From NCBI GenBank assembly GCA_900754255.1, contig CAAECI010000003.1, forward strand, positions 1 to 23,169: DNA of 23,169 nucleotides, in the 5' to 3' direction. Below are positions 16,215 through 23,084 of this stretch, one piece after another; the stretch's first letter is position 1; the number at the start of each line of letters is the position of its first letter. A program made the translations under genes and the position numbers. The stretch comes from an uncultured Succinivibrio sp. (GTDB taxonomy: Bacteria; Pseudomonadota; Gammaproteobacteria; Enterobacterales; Succinivibrionaceae). The notes under the pieces are model-generated. The model ran no database searches. It was not told where the DNA came from and worked only from the letters and a program-made list of their open reading frames with translations.

Positions 16215-18047
16215 TTAGGCTTTTTGTTTTTCGTTGTCGGCAGTAGTTTCCTTTTTCTTGGCAACGAATTGAGTCTTGTACAACGCCGCATAGGAACCGT
16301 CCTTTGCCAAAAGCTCGGCATGCGTGCCCTTTTCAACTATGCATCCGTCATTGATCACCAAAATACAATCCGCATCCATAACGGTAGAAAGGCGATGGGC
16401 TATGACTATGGTCGTGCGATTTTCCATAAGCTTGTCCAAAGCCTCCTGCACCACCTTTTCCGATTTGTTATCCAAGGCGGAGGTTGCCTCGTCGAGTATG
16501 ACCACGGGAGCGTTTTTGACTATGGCTCGGGCTATGGCAAGGCGCTGGCGCTGTCCACCGGACAGACGCAGACCGCGCGAGCCGATGAGGGTATCCAGTC
16601 CCTTTTCCTCCTGAGCCACCACATCCTCAAGGCAGGCGCTGCGCACGGCTGACGCTACCTGCTCATCCGTAATGTCGGGATCTCCGCAGGTAATGTTCTC
16701 CCGTATGGTACTGTCAAATAGGAAATTGTCCTGAAATACCGCTCCTATACAGTTGCGCAACGAGCCTATATCATAATCGCGTATATCGATACCGTCTATC
16801 AGGATCCGGCCCTTATTCACATCATAAAATCTCGGAATGAGCGCACAAACGGTGCTCTTGCCGCCGCCTGAATTTCCCACCAATGCGACCTTGGTTCCAA
16901 CCTTTACCTCAAAGGAAATGTCCTTGATCACCGGTTTTTTAGGATCATAGCCGAAGGTCACGTGCTCGAATTTTATCGATTGCGTCACATTTTCCAATTT
17001 AACCTTGGCACTTTGATCCTCTGTCTCAAAGGACTTGGTTTCAAGCTTTTGGTAAATACGGTCAAGGGCCAGAAGCGACTGCTGGACGGCAATAAAGTTG
17101 TTTCCTATATTTTTTATAGGGGCATACAGCATCAAAAGGGCGGCGATGAAGGCTACGAAGGTGCCGGGAGTGATCTCCTTTATCAAAATAAGATGCATGC
17201 CGAGCAACAAGGCTCCCGCCACGCCTATGGCGGTCACAAGGTGCATCACGGGCGCAAGCCATCCCGTATCCTTAACCATCTTAAAGGACATGCGGAACAT
17301 GAAATTGACCATCCAATCAAATTTTGCCGTAACATGATCCTGCAGATTAAAGAGCTTGATGACGCGATTGCCCTCGGCCGTTTCATTGTATCTGGTAACT
17401 ACCGTGGTCCCCATCTTTACATACTCGTCCATGATGCCGCGAATACGATTTCTGACAACGGACATGGGCCAAAACAGAATGAGCAGAATACCCACGGCAT
17501 AGATTGAGAGCTGCCAGGAGTTGTAGATAAGAACACACACCAGCGATACGCAGCTGAAGAATTTGGTCAAAACGAGCTTTATATTGTCCACAAGGCCTAC
17601 GGTGGCAAGATCAGGATCGTTGCTGAAGCCGAAATAAATACCGCCCGAGGTATTTTGATCGTAAAAGGACATTTGCATGGCCAAAAGATGCTTGTACAGC
17701 GTACGCTTAAGCTCCAGGGCGATTCTTCCGCCCACATAGGAGTTTACATAGCCTGAGGTATATAAAAAGAAGCCCTGCACCACGGAGAAGCCCAGAATAA
17801 AAAAAGGAACCTTGGCGGAAAAGTCCTTTTCCTGTTCTATGAGCACGCTGTCCATAAAGGGCTTTAGGAAAGATGCCACCACCGCATCCAATGCCCCGAC
17901 GGGAATGGTCAGGATGATGCCCAAGACGGCCAAAAACCAATAAGGCTTCAAAAAGGGCCAAAACTGCTTATATCCGCGTATAAAACTGGTTTTGGGGGTG
18001 TTCGATACTGCTTCAGATTTCTTTTTGCGTTTTTTTGAAAAAATCAT
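16215..18047 (-). CDS. msbA: MsbA-type lipid ABC exporter (fused membrane and ATPase domains)
   Basis: This is a half-transporter that would dimerise in the inner membrane and use ATP to flip or export a lipid-like substrate; MsbA moves lipid A-core. The 610-residue product has a basic N-terminus, a six-helix membrane domain at about residues 30-325, and a full ATPase domain: Walker A GNSGGGKST 391-399, Q-loop Q439, signature LSGGQ 495-499, Walker B VVILDE 515-520 and switch His 551. E. coli MsbA is 582 residues and the overall pattern agrees, including NSWQLSI in the membrane domain. No lpxK partner is adjacent. It sits between rnpB and rsmH, where mraZ would be expected. The family is certain; the exact substrate is inferred, and a multidrug or other lipid exporter is an alternative. 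Confidence 0.85.
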   Translation of the reverse strand: MIFSKKRKKKSEAVSNTPKTSFIRGYKQFWPFLKPYWFLAVLGIILTIPVGALDAVVASFLKPFMDSVLIEQEKDFSAKVPFFILGFSVVQGFFLYTSGYVNSYVGGRIALELKRTLYKHLLAMQMSFYDQNTSGGIYFGFSNDPDLATVGLVDNIKLVLTKFFSCVSLVCVLIYNSWQLSIYAVGILLILFWPMSVVRNRIRGIMDEYVKMGTTVVTRYNETAEGNRVIKLFNLQDHVTAKFDWMVNFMFRMSFKMVKDTGWLAPVMHLVTAIGVAGALLLGMHLILIKEITPGTFVAFIAALLMLYAPIKNIGNNFIAVQQSLLALDRIYQKLETKSFETEDQSAKVKLENVTQSIKFEHVTFGYDPKKPVIKDISFEVKVGTKVALVGNSGGGKSTVCALIPRFYDVNKGRILIDGIDIRDYDIGSLRNCIGAVFQDNFLFDSTIRENITCGDPDITDEQVASAVRSACLEDVVAQEEKGLDTLIGSRGLRLSGGQRQRLAIARAIVKNAPVVILDEATSALDNKSEKVVQEALDKLMENRTTIVIAHRLSTVMDADCILVINDGCIVEKGTHAELLAKDGSYAALYKTQFVAKKKETTADNEKQKA

Positions 18048-18246
18048 GTAATTCCGAAATATACACGCTTCAACAAAATTTCCGATTTTATCCGTGTCAA
18101 AGCTTAAGTAAGGAGGGAGGGCGAACCAGAGACGTTCGTATGTAAAATCAAAGCCATGCTCCCGAATCGAACCTTAAAGATCCCGCAGGGCCTTCGTTGC
18201 CGTCTGCTTCAGCCCGGCGACAAACGAGCCATTGCTGTCAAATTCG
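18048..18246. other. Spacer between rnpB and the ABC exporter
   Basis: About 200 bp without a gene. It holds a candidate TTGACA box near the exporter and a small GAAC/GTTC hairpin near 18122-18138. No T-rich terminator for rnpB is visible. A tRNA T-arm-like string near 18158-18173 does not extend into a tRNA. Confidence 0.5.
18095..18100 (-). promoter_or_regulatory. Candidate -35 box for the ABC exporter
   Basis: A perfect TTGACA lies on the minus strand about 50 bp before the exporter ATG. The -10 hexamer at 16-18 bp spacing (TTTGTT or TTTTGT) is poor, so this is only a candidate. The alternative is read-through from rnpB, since no clear terminator follows that gene. Confidence 0.3.
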
Positions 18247-18616
<370 letters not shown>

Positions 18617-18622
18617 CGGCAG

Positions 18623-18631
18623 ATTATATCA
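18623..18631 (-). promoter_or_regulatory. Extended -10 promoter of rnpB overlapping the rsmI stop
   Basis: On the minus strand TGATATAAT is a perfect extended -10 element (TGn plus TATAAT). Transcription would start at about 18616, matching the 5' side of helix P1. The TGA of the element is also the rsmI stop codon. No good -35 is seen at 17 bp (GTAAAA), as expected for an extended -10 promoter. Confidence 0.75.
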
Positions 18632-19474
18632 CGCGTCCCGTTCCTTTTTACTCAATGCCAGATCATATAGTTCACGCTTTCTAACTCCCGTAAGATCAGA
18701 CAGAACCTGCGTCACCGTTTTGACTGAATTATTTTCAAGCAAGGTGCTAAGTGCCTTTTCAACCTCCAAAGGTATCCCCTCCTCCTTATGCGGACATGCT
18801 CCTATCACCACGGCAAATTCACCCTTTATACGCTCGGGCGAGGCTTCCATAAAAGCCGGCAACTCCGATGCACGCATGCGATAAAAGGATTCGAAAGTTT
18901 TTGTCATTTCGCGACATAGAGTGACATTGTGATCGGGGATAAGCTGTGCCATTAATTTGCAGGTATCCAAAATACGACGCGGCGTTTCATAAAAGACGGT
19001 GGTGCAGTCTTCTTGGGCCACCTTGCTCAGACAATCACTCAATTCCTTTTGCTTTACCGGGAAAAAACCCATAAATTTAAACGAATCGGTAGGGAGGGCG
19101 GCCGCCTCCAGCGCCGTGATCACCGCACAGGGACCCGGAAGCGGCACAATCCTCACCCCTGCGGCGGCACAGATCGAAACCACACGGTACCCGGGATCAT
19201 TTATAAGCGGAGATCCAGCATCCGAAATAAGAGCCACGCTTCCGCCCTTACTTACCTCGTCGATAATGAGCGATGCCTTTTGCTCCTCAACCTGATCGTA
19301 GCAGCTTATGATTTTTGCATCGGTAATACCCAGATGATCGAGCAGAATTTTGGAGTGTCTGGTATCCTCGGCGGCAATCAACGTTGCCTCCTTTAGGATC
19401 CTTACGGCTCGTAAAGTGATGTCCTCTAAATTTCCAATGGGAGTGGGAACAATATACAGTGCGCTCGAAAGCAT
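18629..19474 (-). CDS. rsmI: 16S rRNA (cytidine1402-2'-O)-methyltransferase RsmI
   Basis: RsmI methylates the 2'-O of C1402 in 16S rRNA, the same nucleotide whose base is methylated by RsmH. The protein has the family signature PTPIGNLEDIT at residues 10-20, AAEDTRHSK near 34-42, SDAGSPLINDPGY in the middle, and a tetrapyrrole-methylase-type SAM fold. The open frame extends two codons further to a TTG at 19480. I choose the ATG at 19474 because GGAGG lies seven bases before it but only one base before the TTG; the product is then 281 residues (E. coli 286). It is transcribed divergently from lpoA, and its stop codon is part of the rnpB promoter. Confidence 0.96.
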   Translation of the reverse strand: MLSSALYIVPTPIGNLEDITLRAVRILKEATLIAAEDTRHSKILLDHLGITDAKIISCYDQVEEQKASLIIDEVSKGGSVALISDAGSPLINDPGYRVVSICAAAGVRIVPLPGPCAVITALEAAALPTDSFKFMGFFPVKQKELSDCLSKVAQEDCTTVFYETPRRILDTCKLMAQLIPDHNVTLCREMTKTFESFYRMRASELPAFMEASPERIKGEFAVVIGACPHKEEGIPLEVEKALSTLLENNSVKTVTQVLSDLTGVRKRELYDLALSKKERDA

Positions 19475-19507
19475 GGGCAAACCTCCGTTTGATACTTATC
19501 GTTGGTG

Positions 19508-19513
19508 ATTATA
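19508..19513 (-). promoter_or_regulatory. rsmI promoter, -10 box
   Basis: A perfect TATAAT on the minus strand lies 34 bp upstream of the rsmI ATG. The -35 at 16-17 bp (TTGTGG/TTTGTG) is a partial match. It is in the 130-bp gap shared with divergent lpoA. Confidence 0.55.
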
Positions 19514-19537
19514 CGTGCGGTTTCATCATCCACAAAA

Positions 19538-19546
19538 TGCTAAAAT
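19538..19546 (+). promoter_or_regulatory. lpoA promoter, extended -10 box
   Basis: TGCTAAAAT on the plus strand fits an extended -10 (TGn followed by TAAAAT, five of six to consensus). Transcription would start near 19553, leaving a leader of about 50 nt. No strong -35 is visible. It stands back to back with the rsmI promoter about 30 bp away. Confidence 0.45.
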
Positions 19547-19567
19547 GACGCATATTAAATGTTCTAT

Positions 19568-19583
19568 GTCGCATCTTTGCGAC
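19568..19583 (+). other. Hairpin in the lpoA leader
   Basis: GTCGCA-TCTT-TGCGAC is a perfect 6-bp stem with a tetraloop, about 20 bases before the lpoA start and just ahead of its AGGA ribosome site. No T tract follows closely. It could stabilise the leader or modulate translation. Confidence 0.4.
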
Positions 19584-19604
19584 CGGCTTTTCAGGAAAAA
19601 CGAG

Positions 19605-21428
19605 ATGAGCAAGAAATCTTTAATCAGTACTTCGCTGTGTACGGTACTGGCTGCATGCGTGCTGTCCCTTTCAGCTTGCAATACGTTGGAGCCTTCGGCT
19701 CAAGCCTCCGGTGCTCAGGCCTTCGGACACCTAAACGGCAGTACCGAGGAATATGCGGATTTGGTAGACAAATCTACGGATGAAGGCCGTTTTAATGCCA
19801 TGATCCTGCTTGCCCGCGCTCAAGTCTCCAAGGGCGAATTCGACGAAGCCCGTAAAACGGCAGCCGCTTTACGTAAGTCTGCACAAAATCCGGTGGAACA
19901 GACCTATGCAACCATTATTGACGGTCTGATCCTGTCCTTAAGCGGGCAAGGCGCCAAAGCCTCGGAACTGTTGTCGCGAGTAAATGCCTTCGTAATAAAC
20001 GAAAGTGCCGCCCGCTACTACCATTTGCTTAATTTCAACACCAATGAAAAGCTGTACGTAAAATCAAAGCAGATCAAATATTTTAATGCCGCCTTTACAA
20101 GCGCTCGGGAATTGGTGGCTCTAACCTCAGGTGACGACAGGATCACCGTTTGTCGTCGTACGGTAAATTTACTCGAGAGTGCGGATGCGGCAACCTTATC
20201 CTCAAAGCTTGACAACGCCAGATCCGATGACGAAAGAGCTTATTACGAGTATGCATTGGCGGATGCAAGCGCATCCCCCGATGCAAAAAAACAATTACTT
20301 GCACAGTTTAAAAACAAGTATCCTTCACACCCGCTCAATGATCTGATAAGTGATGAGGCCGTAGCGCAACAGCCCCCCGTCTCCAACGCACAAGGCAGTG
20401 AAACCGCAGCTGCCGGCAACGTCTCCATGACCGCACAGTCCGTAAGCGACAGGGATGACGGTGAAATCACTCCCGTCAACGTAAAAGGCATAATTAACAT
20501 CCCCTCCGATGCCAAGATAGCCGTATTGCTCCCGCTTTCCGGACGCTACGCCAAAGCCGTGGGCGAGCCTGCCAAATTGGGCGTGCTGTCGGCCCTGTCC
20601 AACACCAAATCCTCGTATAAGGTTTCATTCCACGACACGGCCAAGGAAAACATCGATTCAATACTCGCCACTTTGAAAAAGGACGGTACCGCTCTTATCA
20701 TCGGGCCCCTTTTGAAGCCGGATGTACAGGCTTTAAATGCCGCATCGCCCGAGATCCCGGTGATCGCACTGAACAAGCCCGACGGGAAACGACCTGAGAA
20801 CGAATGGTATTTCGATCTGGGGCCTGACTATGAAGGAGCTTTGGCGGCCGCAAAGATTAAAGCTGACGGCTATAAGGCACCTGTCGTCATTCACTCCGGT
20901 GAGCGCAATTCCATGCGAGCCTACAATTCGTTCGTAGCAAGCTTCGGTAGCAAGGTATTCGACTGCATCATAAGCGATCCGCTTAAGGCCGATCGCGACG
21001 TCAAAAAATGCAATTTGCAGGGTAAGGATGCCGCCTATATTGCAGGAAGCGCACCTGAGGCCGTTAGCGCAAAGGCGGCGATCCCGTCCGAGATCAAGGT
21101 TTATCTGACCGATCAGAGCTTCGAGGGCTTTAACAACTCCGGTCAGCAGCTGGCTTTAAACGGAGCCTTGCTGGGCGAAATGCCTTGGCTACTGTCGGAT
21201 TCCGAACTGAAAGACAGTCTCATGAAGACCGTCCCCAAGGCCAATTCCACTGCACAACGCGTATTCAGTGCCGGATATGATGCAGTTTTACTCGCAAAGA
21301 ACATGTCCGAGCTTGCTCAAAACGATAAGGATGTATTGCACGGGCTGACCGGCGACATCAAGCTCGGAGATCAGGGATTAATTGAAACTGCTCCTATGTG
21401 GGTAGAACTGGGAACGGTTCGCAACTGA
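19605..21428 (+). CDS. lpoA: Outer-membrane lipoprotein LpoA, activator of PBP1A
   Basis: LpoA is anchored in the outer membrane and reaches through the periplasm to activate the synthase PBP1A. An open frame begins 30 codons earlier, but the ATG at 19605 has AGGA eight bases upstream and begins a lipoprotein signal peptide (MSKKSLISTSLCTVL). The lipobox is LSAC with Cys25; LAAC with Cys18 is a second possible site. The 607-residue product has a helical repeat domain (about 30-240), a low-complexity Ala/Ser/Gln link, and a periplasmic-binding-protein fold from about residue 299 (IPSDAKIAVLLPLSGRYAKA) with LIIGPLLKPDVQAL and GYDAVLLAKN. E. coli LpoA is 678 residues. Its divergent pairing with rsmI is conserved in gammaproteobacteria. 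The usual downstream partners yraN and diaA are absent here. Confidence 0.93.
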   Translation: MSKKSLISTSLCTVLAACVLSLSACNTLEPSAQASGAQAFGHLNGSTEEYADLVDKSTDEGRFNAMILLARAQVSKGEFDEARKTAAALRKSAQNPVEQTYATIIDGLILSLSGQGAKASELLSRVNAFVINESAARYYHLLNFNTNEKLYVKSKQIKYFNAAFTSARELVALTSGDDRITVCRRTVNLLESADAATLSSKLDNARSDDERAYYEYALADASASPDAKKQLLAQFKNKYPSHPLNDLISDEAVAQQPPVSNAQGSETAAAGNVSMTAQSVSDRDDGEITPVNVKGIINIPSDAKIAVLLPLSGRYAKAVGEPAKLGVLSALSNTKSSYKVSFHDTAKENIDSILATLKKDGTALIIGPLLKPDVQALNAASPEIPVIALNKPDGKRPENEWYFDLGPDYEGALAAAKIKADGYKAPVVIHSGERNSMRAYNSFVASFGSKVFDCIISDPLKADRDVKKCNLQGKDAAYIAGSAPEAVSAKAAIPSEIKVYLTDQSFEGFNNSGQQLALNGALLGEMPWLLSDSELKDSLMKTVPKANSTAQRVFSAGYDAVLLAKNMSELAQNDKDVLHGLTGDIKLGDQGLIETAPMWVELGTVRN

Positions 21429-21448
21429 TCCTCTTTTTAATAGATTTT

Positions 21449-21468
21449 GGGGAGTTGCAAAACTCCCC
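21449..21468 (+). terminator. Hairpin after lpoA, possible terminator
   Basis: GGGGAGTT-GCAA-AACTCCCC is a perfect 8-bp GC-rich stem with a tetraloop, 20 bp after the lpoA stop. The downstream bases (TGTCTCACC) are not a proper T tract, so termination may be weak or Rho-assisted, or the hairpin may protect the 3' end. Confidence 0.45.
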
Positions 21469-21495
21469 TGTCTCACCGCCATACTGGCTATTTTG

Positions 21496-21532
21496 CATAC
21501 GGCGTTTGATAATTGCGGATTGACGTCGTATG
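21496..21532 (+). repeat. Inverted repeat / stem-loop
   Basis: CATACGGCGT and ACGTCGTATG pair over ten positions with one G-U pair when read as plus-strand RNA, around a 17-base loop. The G-U pair becomes an A-C mismatch on the minus strand, so if it acts as RNA it is likelier to do so on the plus strand. Function unknown. Confidence 0.4.
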
Positions 21533-21570
21533 TATATGCGTTGCCATCGTTCTCCCAATCGTCTCGTCTT

Positions 21571-21600
21571 AAAAAAAAGAAATGCCTTTTTTATAAAGGC
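21571..21600 (-). terminator. Terminator-like hairpin facing leftward
   Basis: Read on the minus strand, GCCTTT-ATAAA-AAAGGC is followed by ATTTC and eight T residues. No minus-strand gene lies upstream of it in the window (21600-23169), so it either serves nothing or is the relic of a lost gene. It would also block antisense transcription into lpoA. Confidence 0.4.
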
Positions 21601-21721
21601 GTATTCCAATATCCCCTAAACAAAATTTTCCGTTCTGCGTGATTAACGCTGACACATAATCCCGTATACCACCAAAGTGGCCTCGATAGATCTAATAGTT
21701 CTTGATTACAGGCAACATCTA

Positions 21722-21740
21722 GTAGTTAATGTTTAACTAC
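21722..21740. repeat. Perfect 8-bp inverted repeat
   Basis: GTAGTTAA-TGT-TTAACTAC is perfectly symmetrical over 19 bp, about 220 bp upstream of fic. No T tract follows on either strand, so it looks more like a protein-binding site than a terminator. Function unknown. Confidence 0.5.
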
Positions 21741-21746
21741 CTCCCC

Positions 21747-21846
21747 CACCATCAACTTATCCTGAGCTCAGATGCCCGTCTCTCACCCAAACAAAGTCAT
21801 AGTCAATATTTGAGCATTTTTTAATCAAACTTGATGGTGTTTTTTT
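21747..21846 (+). other. Long-range stem ending in a T7 tract; possible small RNA or large terminator
   Basis: CACCATCAACTT (21747-21758) pairs with AACTTGATGGTG (21828-21839) over nine pairs, one mismatch and two more pairs. A loop of about 69 bases contains the 10-bp palindrome CTGAGCTCAG (21762-21771), and seven T residues follow the 3' arm at once. This is the outline of a structured small RNA with its own terminator, or of an element that stops transcription ahead of fic. No promoter was found for it. Confidence 0.35.
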
Positions 21847-21879
21847 CCGTCACTGCATCATTCAAATATTTTTAAATAA

Positions 21880-21904
21880 CGATAATTTTTTTTAATTTTT
21901 ATCG
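21880..21904. repeat. Inverted repeat over the fic -35 region
   Basis: CGATAA and TTATCG form a perfect 6-bp inverted repeat with 13 bp between the arms. It covers the place where the -35 element of the fic promoter must lie, so it is a candidate operator. The tract between the arms is almost pure A/T, which lowers the specificity of this call. Confidence 0.35.
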
Positions 21905-21914
21905 CTATTCTAAA

Positions 21915-21920
21915 TATAAT
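21915..21920 (+). promoter_or_regulatory. fic promoter, -10 box
   Basis: A perfect TATAAT, 39 bp before the fic ATG, would start transcription at about 21927. The -35 at 17 bp is TTAATT, a weak match that sits inside an inverted repeat. Confidence 0.55.
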
Positions 21921-21945
21921 ATAACAATTGTCTTATATATTTTTT

Positions 21946-21958
21946 TAGAGGACCTCTA
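21946..21958 (+). promoter_or_regulatory. Palindrome containing the fic ribosome binding site
   Basis: TAGAGG-A-CCTCTA is perfectly symmetrical over 13 bases and ends one base before the ATG. AGAGG is the only Shine-Dalgarno-like string available. As RNA it can fold as a 5-bp stem with a GAC loop and hide the ribosome site; as DNA it could be bound by a dimeric protein. Either would restrain fic expression. Confidence 0.5.
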
Positions 21959-21959
21959 T

Positions 21960-23084
21960 ATGACTAAACAAGGTGTGAGAATGCTTCCCCCCGCAATATC
22001 GCTTAATCAAGCTATTAAACTGCTGCGAAACCTAGCAGATATAAGCATGCTCATGGGAAACATGAAGAATGAGTTTAGCCATACCATAGTAGGAGACGCT
22101 TTGGTAAATCTGTTCACATTATCAGAAAGCGTTCAGTCAACTCGAATCGAGGGTACGCAGGTTACCTTTACAGATGTTATCGATCCATCACCTGAGCAAA
22201 AAAAAAGCTGGGAACAGCGCGAAGTTATGAATTATCAAAAAGCTTTGCGGGACGGTCTTGAACAAATTAAAAAGGGTGAGCCTTTTTCGACCAGAATGCT
22301 CCTACGACTTCATAAGATCCTTATGACGGACGCTCGCGGGACCTCTTCTGCAGGAGGCGAATTCAGAAAAATACAAAATTTTATCGGACGCGATAATAAC
22401 ATCGAACACGCATCATATTTTCCCATCGGTGCGAACGAAATTCCCGCTTATATGGAGAATTTAGAGCATTACGTTAACGGTTATGTTCACTGTAGCTTTA
22501 TAAAGCATGCAACCGAAGATGTTTTTGTCATTGATGAGAAGGCTCCGGAAATTTTAAAACTTGCTGTTATGCATGCCCAGTTTGAATCCATTCATCCTTT
22601 TTTAGATGGAAACGGAAGACTCGGCCGTATTCTAATAGCCTTAATGGCAGTGAGGTATGAACTAACAGATTCCCCAATTTTTCTTGTAAGTGAAGAATTG
22701 GAAAGAGAACGCCTTCGTTATTACGATCTGCTTAATGCAGTAAGAGGAAATGATCCTGATTGGTATTCATGGCTCAGTTTTTTCGTCGACTGCTGCGGGA
22801 ATATGGCCCGCAGACTGGTAGCGAAAATGCGTAATTCTGTTAAATTGGCCGAAAATGGAATGAAACGTCTCACTACTGTATCTGAGCAAAAGGTATGGAT
22901 TGCATCTTTCCATGATCCTGTATTAACAGCATCGGCGGTATCCGCACAGGTTAAGCTCAGTCCAGCGACCGTCAGAAAAGTCCTGAAATCACTGGCTGAA
23001 AAAGGAATGCTGTACACATCCAAGGAACAGCAAAGAAAACGCAAATACGTTAACTATGATTTGTTAAGGATCTTAAATAATTAG
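21960..23084 (+). CDS. fic: Class II Fic-domain protein (probable AMP transferase) with C-terminal winged helix
   Basis: Fic proteins transfer AMP or related groups from nucleotides to side chains of target proteins, usually in the cytoplasm. The 374-residue product has an N-terminal Fic_N-type region with the inhibitory helix motif STRIEG at residues 60-65, matching (S/T)xxxE(G/N). The Fic domain follows, with a flap near 134-155 (GEFRKIQNFIGRDNN) and an intact catalytic motif HPFLDGNGRLGR at 212-223. A winged-helix segment at about 320-374 (ASAVSAQVKLSPATVRKVL) suggests DNA binding. All key residues are present, so it should be active but self-inhibited, and it needs no separate antitoxin. 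It is more AT-rich than the division genes, stands alone, and is preceded by repeat-rich DNA, which suggests acquisition. The target is unknown. Confidence 0.92.
   Translation: MTKQGVRMLPPAISLNQAIKLLRNLADISMLMGNMKNEFSHTIVGDALVNLFTLSESVQSTRIEGTQVTFTDVIDPSPEQKKSWEQREVMNYQKALRDGLEQIKKGEPFSTRMLLRLHKILMTDARGTSSAGGEFRKIQNFIGRDNNIEHASYFPIGANEIPAYMENLEHYVNGYVHCSFIKHATEDVFVIDEKAPEILKLAVMHAQFESIHPFLDGNGRLGRILIALMAVRYELTDSPIFLVSEELERERLRYYDLLNAVRGNDPDWYSWLSFFVDCCGNMARRLVAKMRNSVKLAENGMKRLTTVSEQKVWIASFHDPVLTASAVSAQVKLSPATVRKVLKSLAEKGMLYTSKEQQRKRKYVNYDLLRILNN

Larger units (their letters stand above)
21429..21959. other. 531-bp intergenic region between lpoA and fic
   Basis: I find no convincing gene here. 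The stretch holds at least seven inverted repeats, listed separately where notable, and becomes very AT-rich from about 21840. In many gammaproteobacteria lpoA is followed at once by yraN; that gene is absent and nothing recognisable of it remains. The structure and composition fit the edge of an acquired segment carrying fic. Confidence 0.6.

Noticed and set aside
18158..18173. A tRNA T-arm-like string (GGTTCGATTC on the minus strand)
   Set aside because: The flanking bases do not pair as a T stem and there is no acceptor, anticodon or D arm around it.
19515..19604. A longer lpoA start that adds 30 residues
   Set aside because: The added residues would put a basic, non-hydrophobic segment ahead of a clear lipoprotein signal peptide, and the ribosome site fits the ATG at 19605.
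21394..21609. A 71-codon minus-strand frame overlapping the end of lpoA
   Set aside because: It has no ribosome site, crosses two hairpins and has no recognisable features.
21591..21700. A short minus-strand open stretch in the lpoA-fic gap that could be the tail of a lost gene, for example a transposase
   Set aside because: About 30 codons with no family signature; overlapping frames look equally plausible, so I cannot call a pseudogene.
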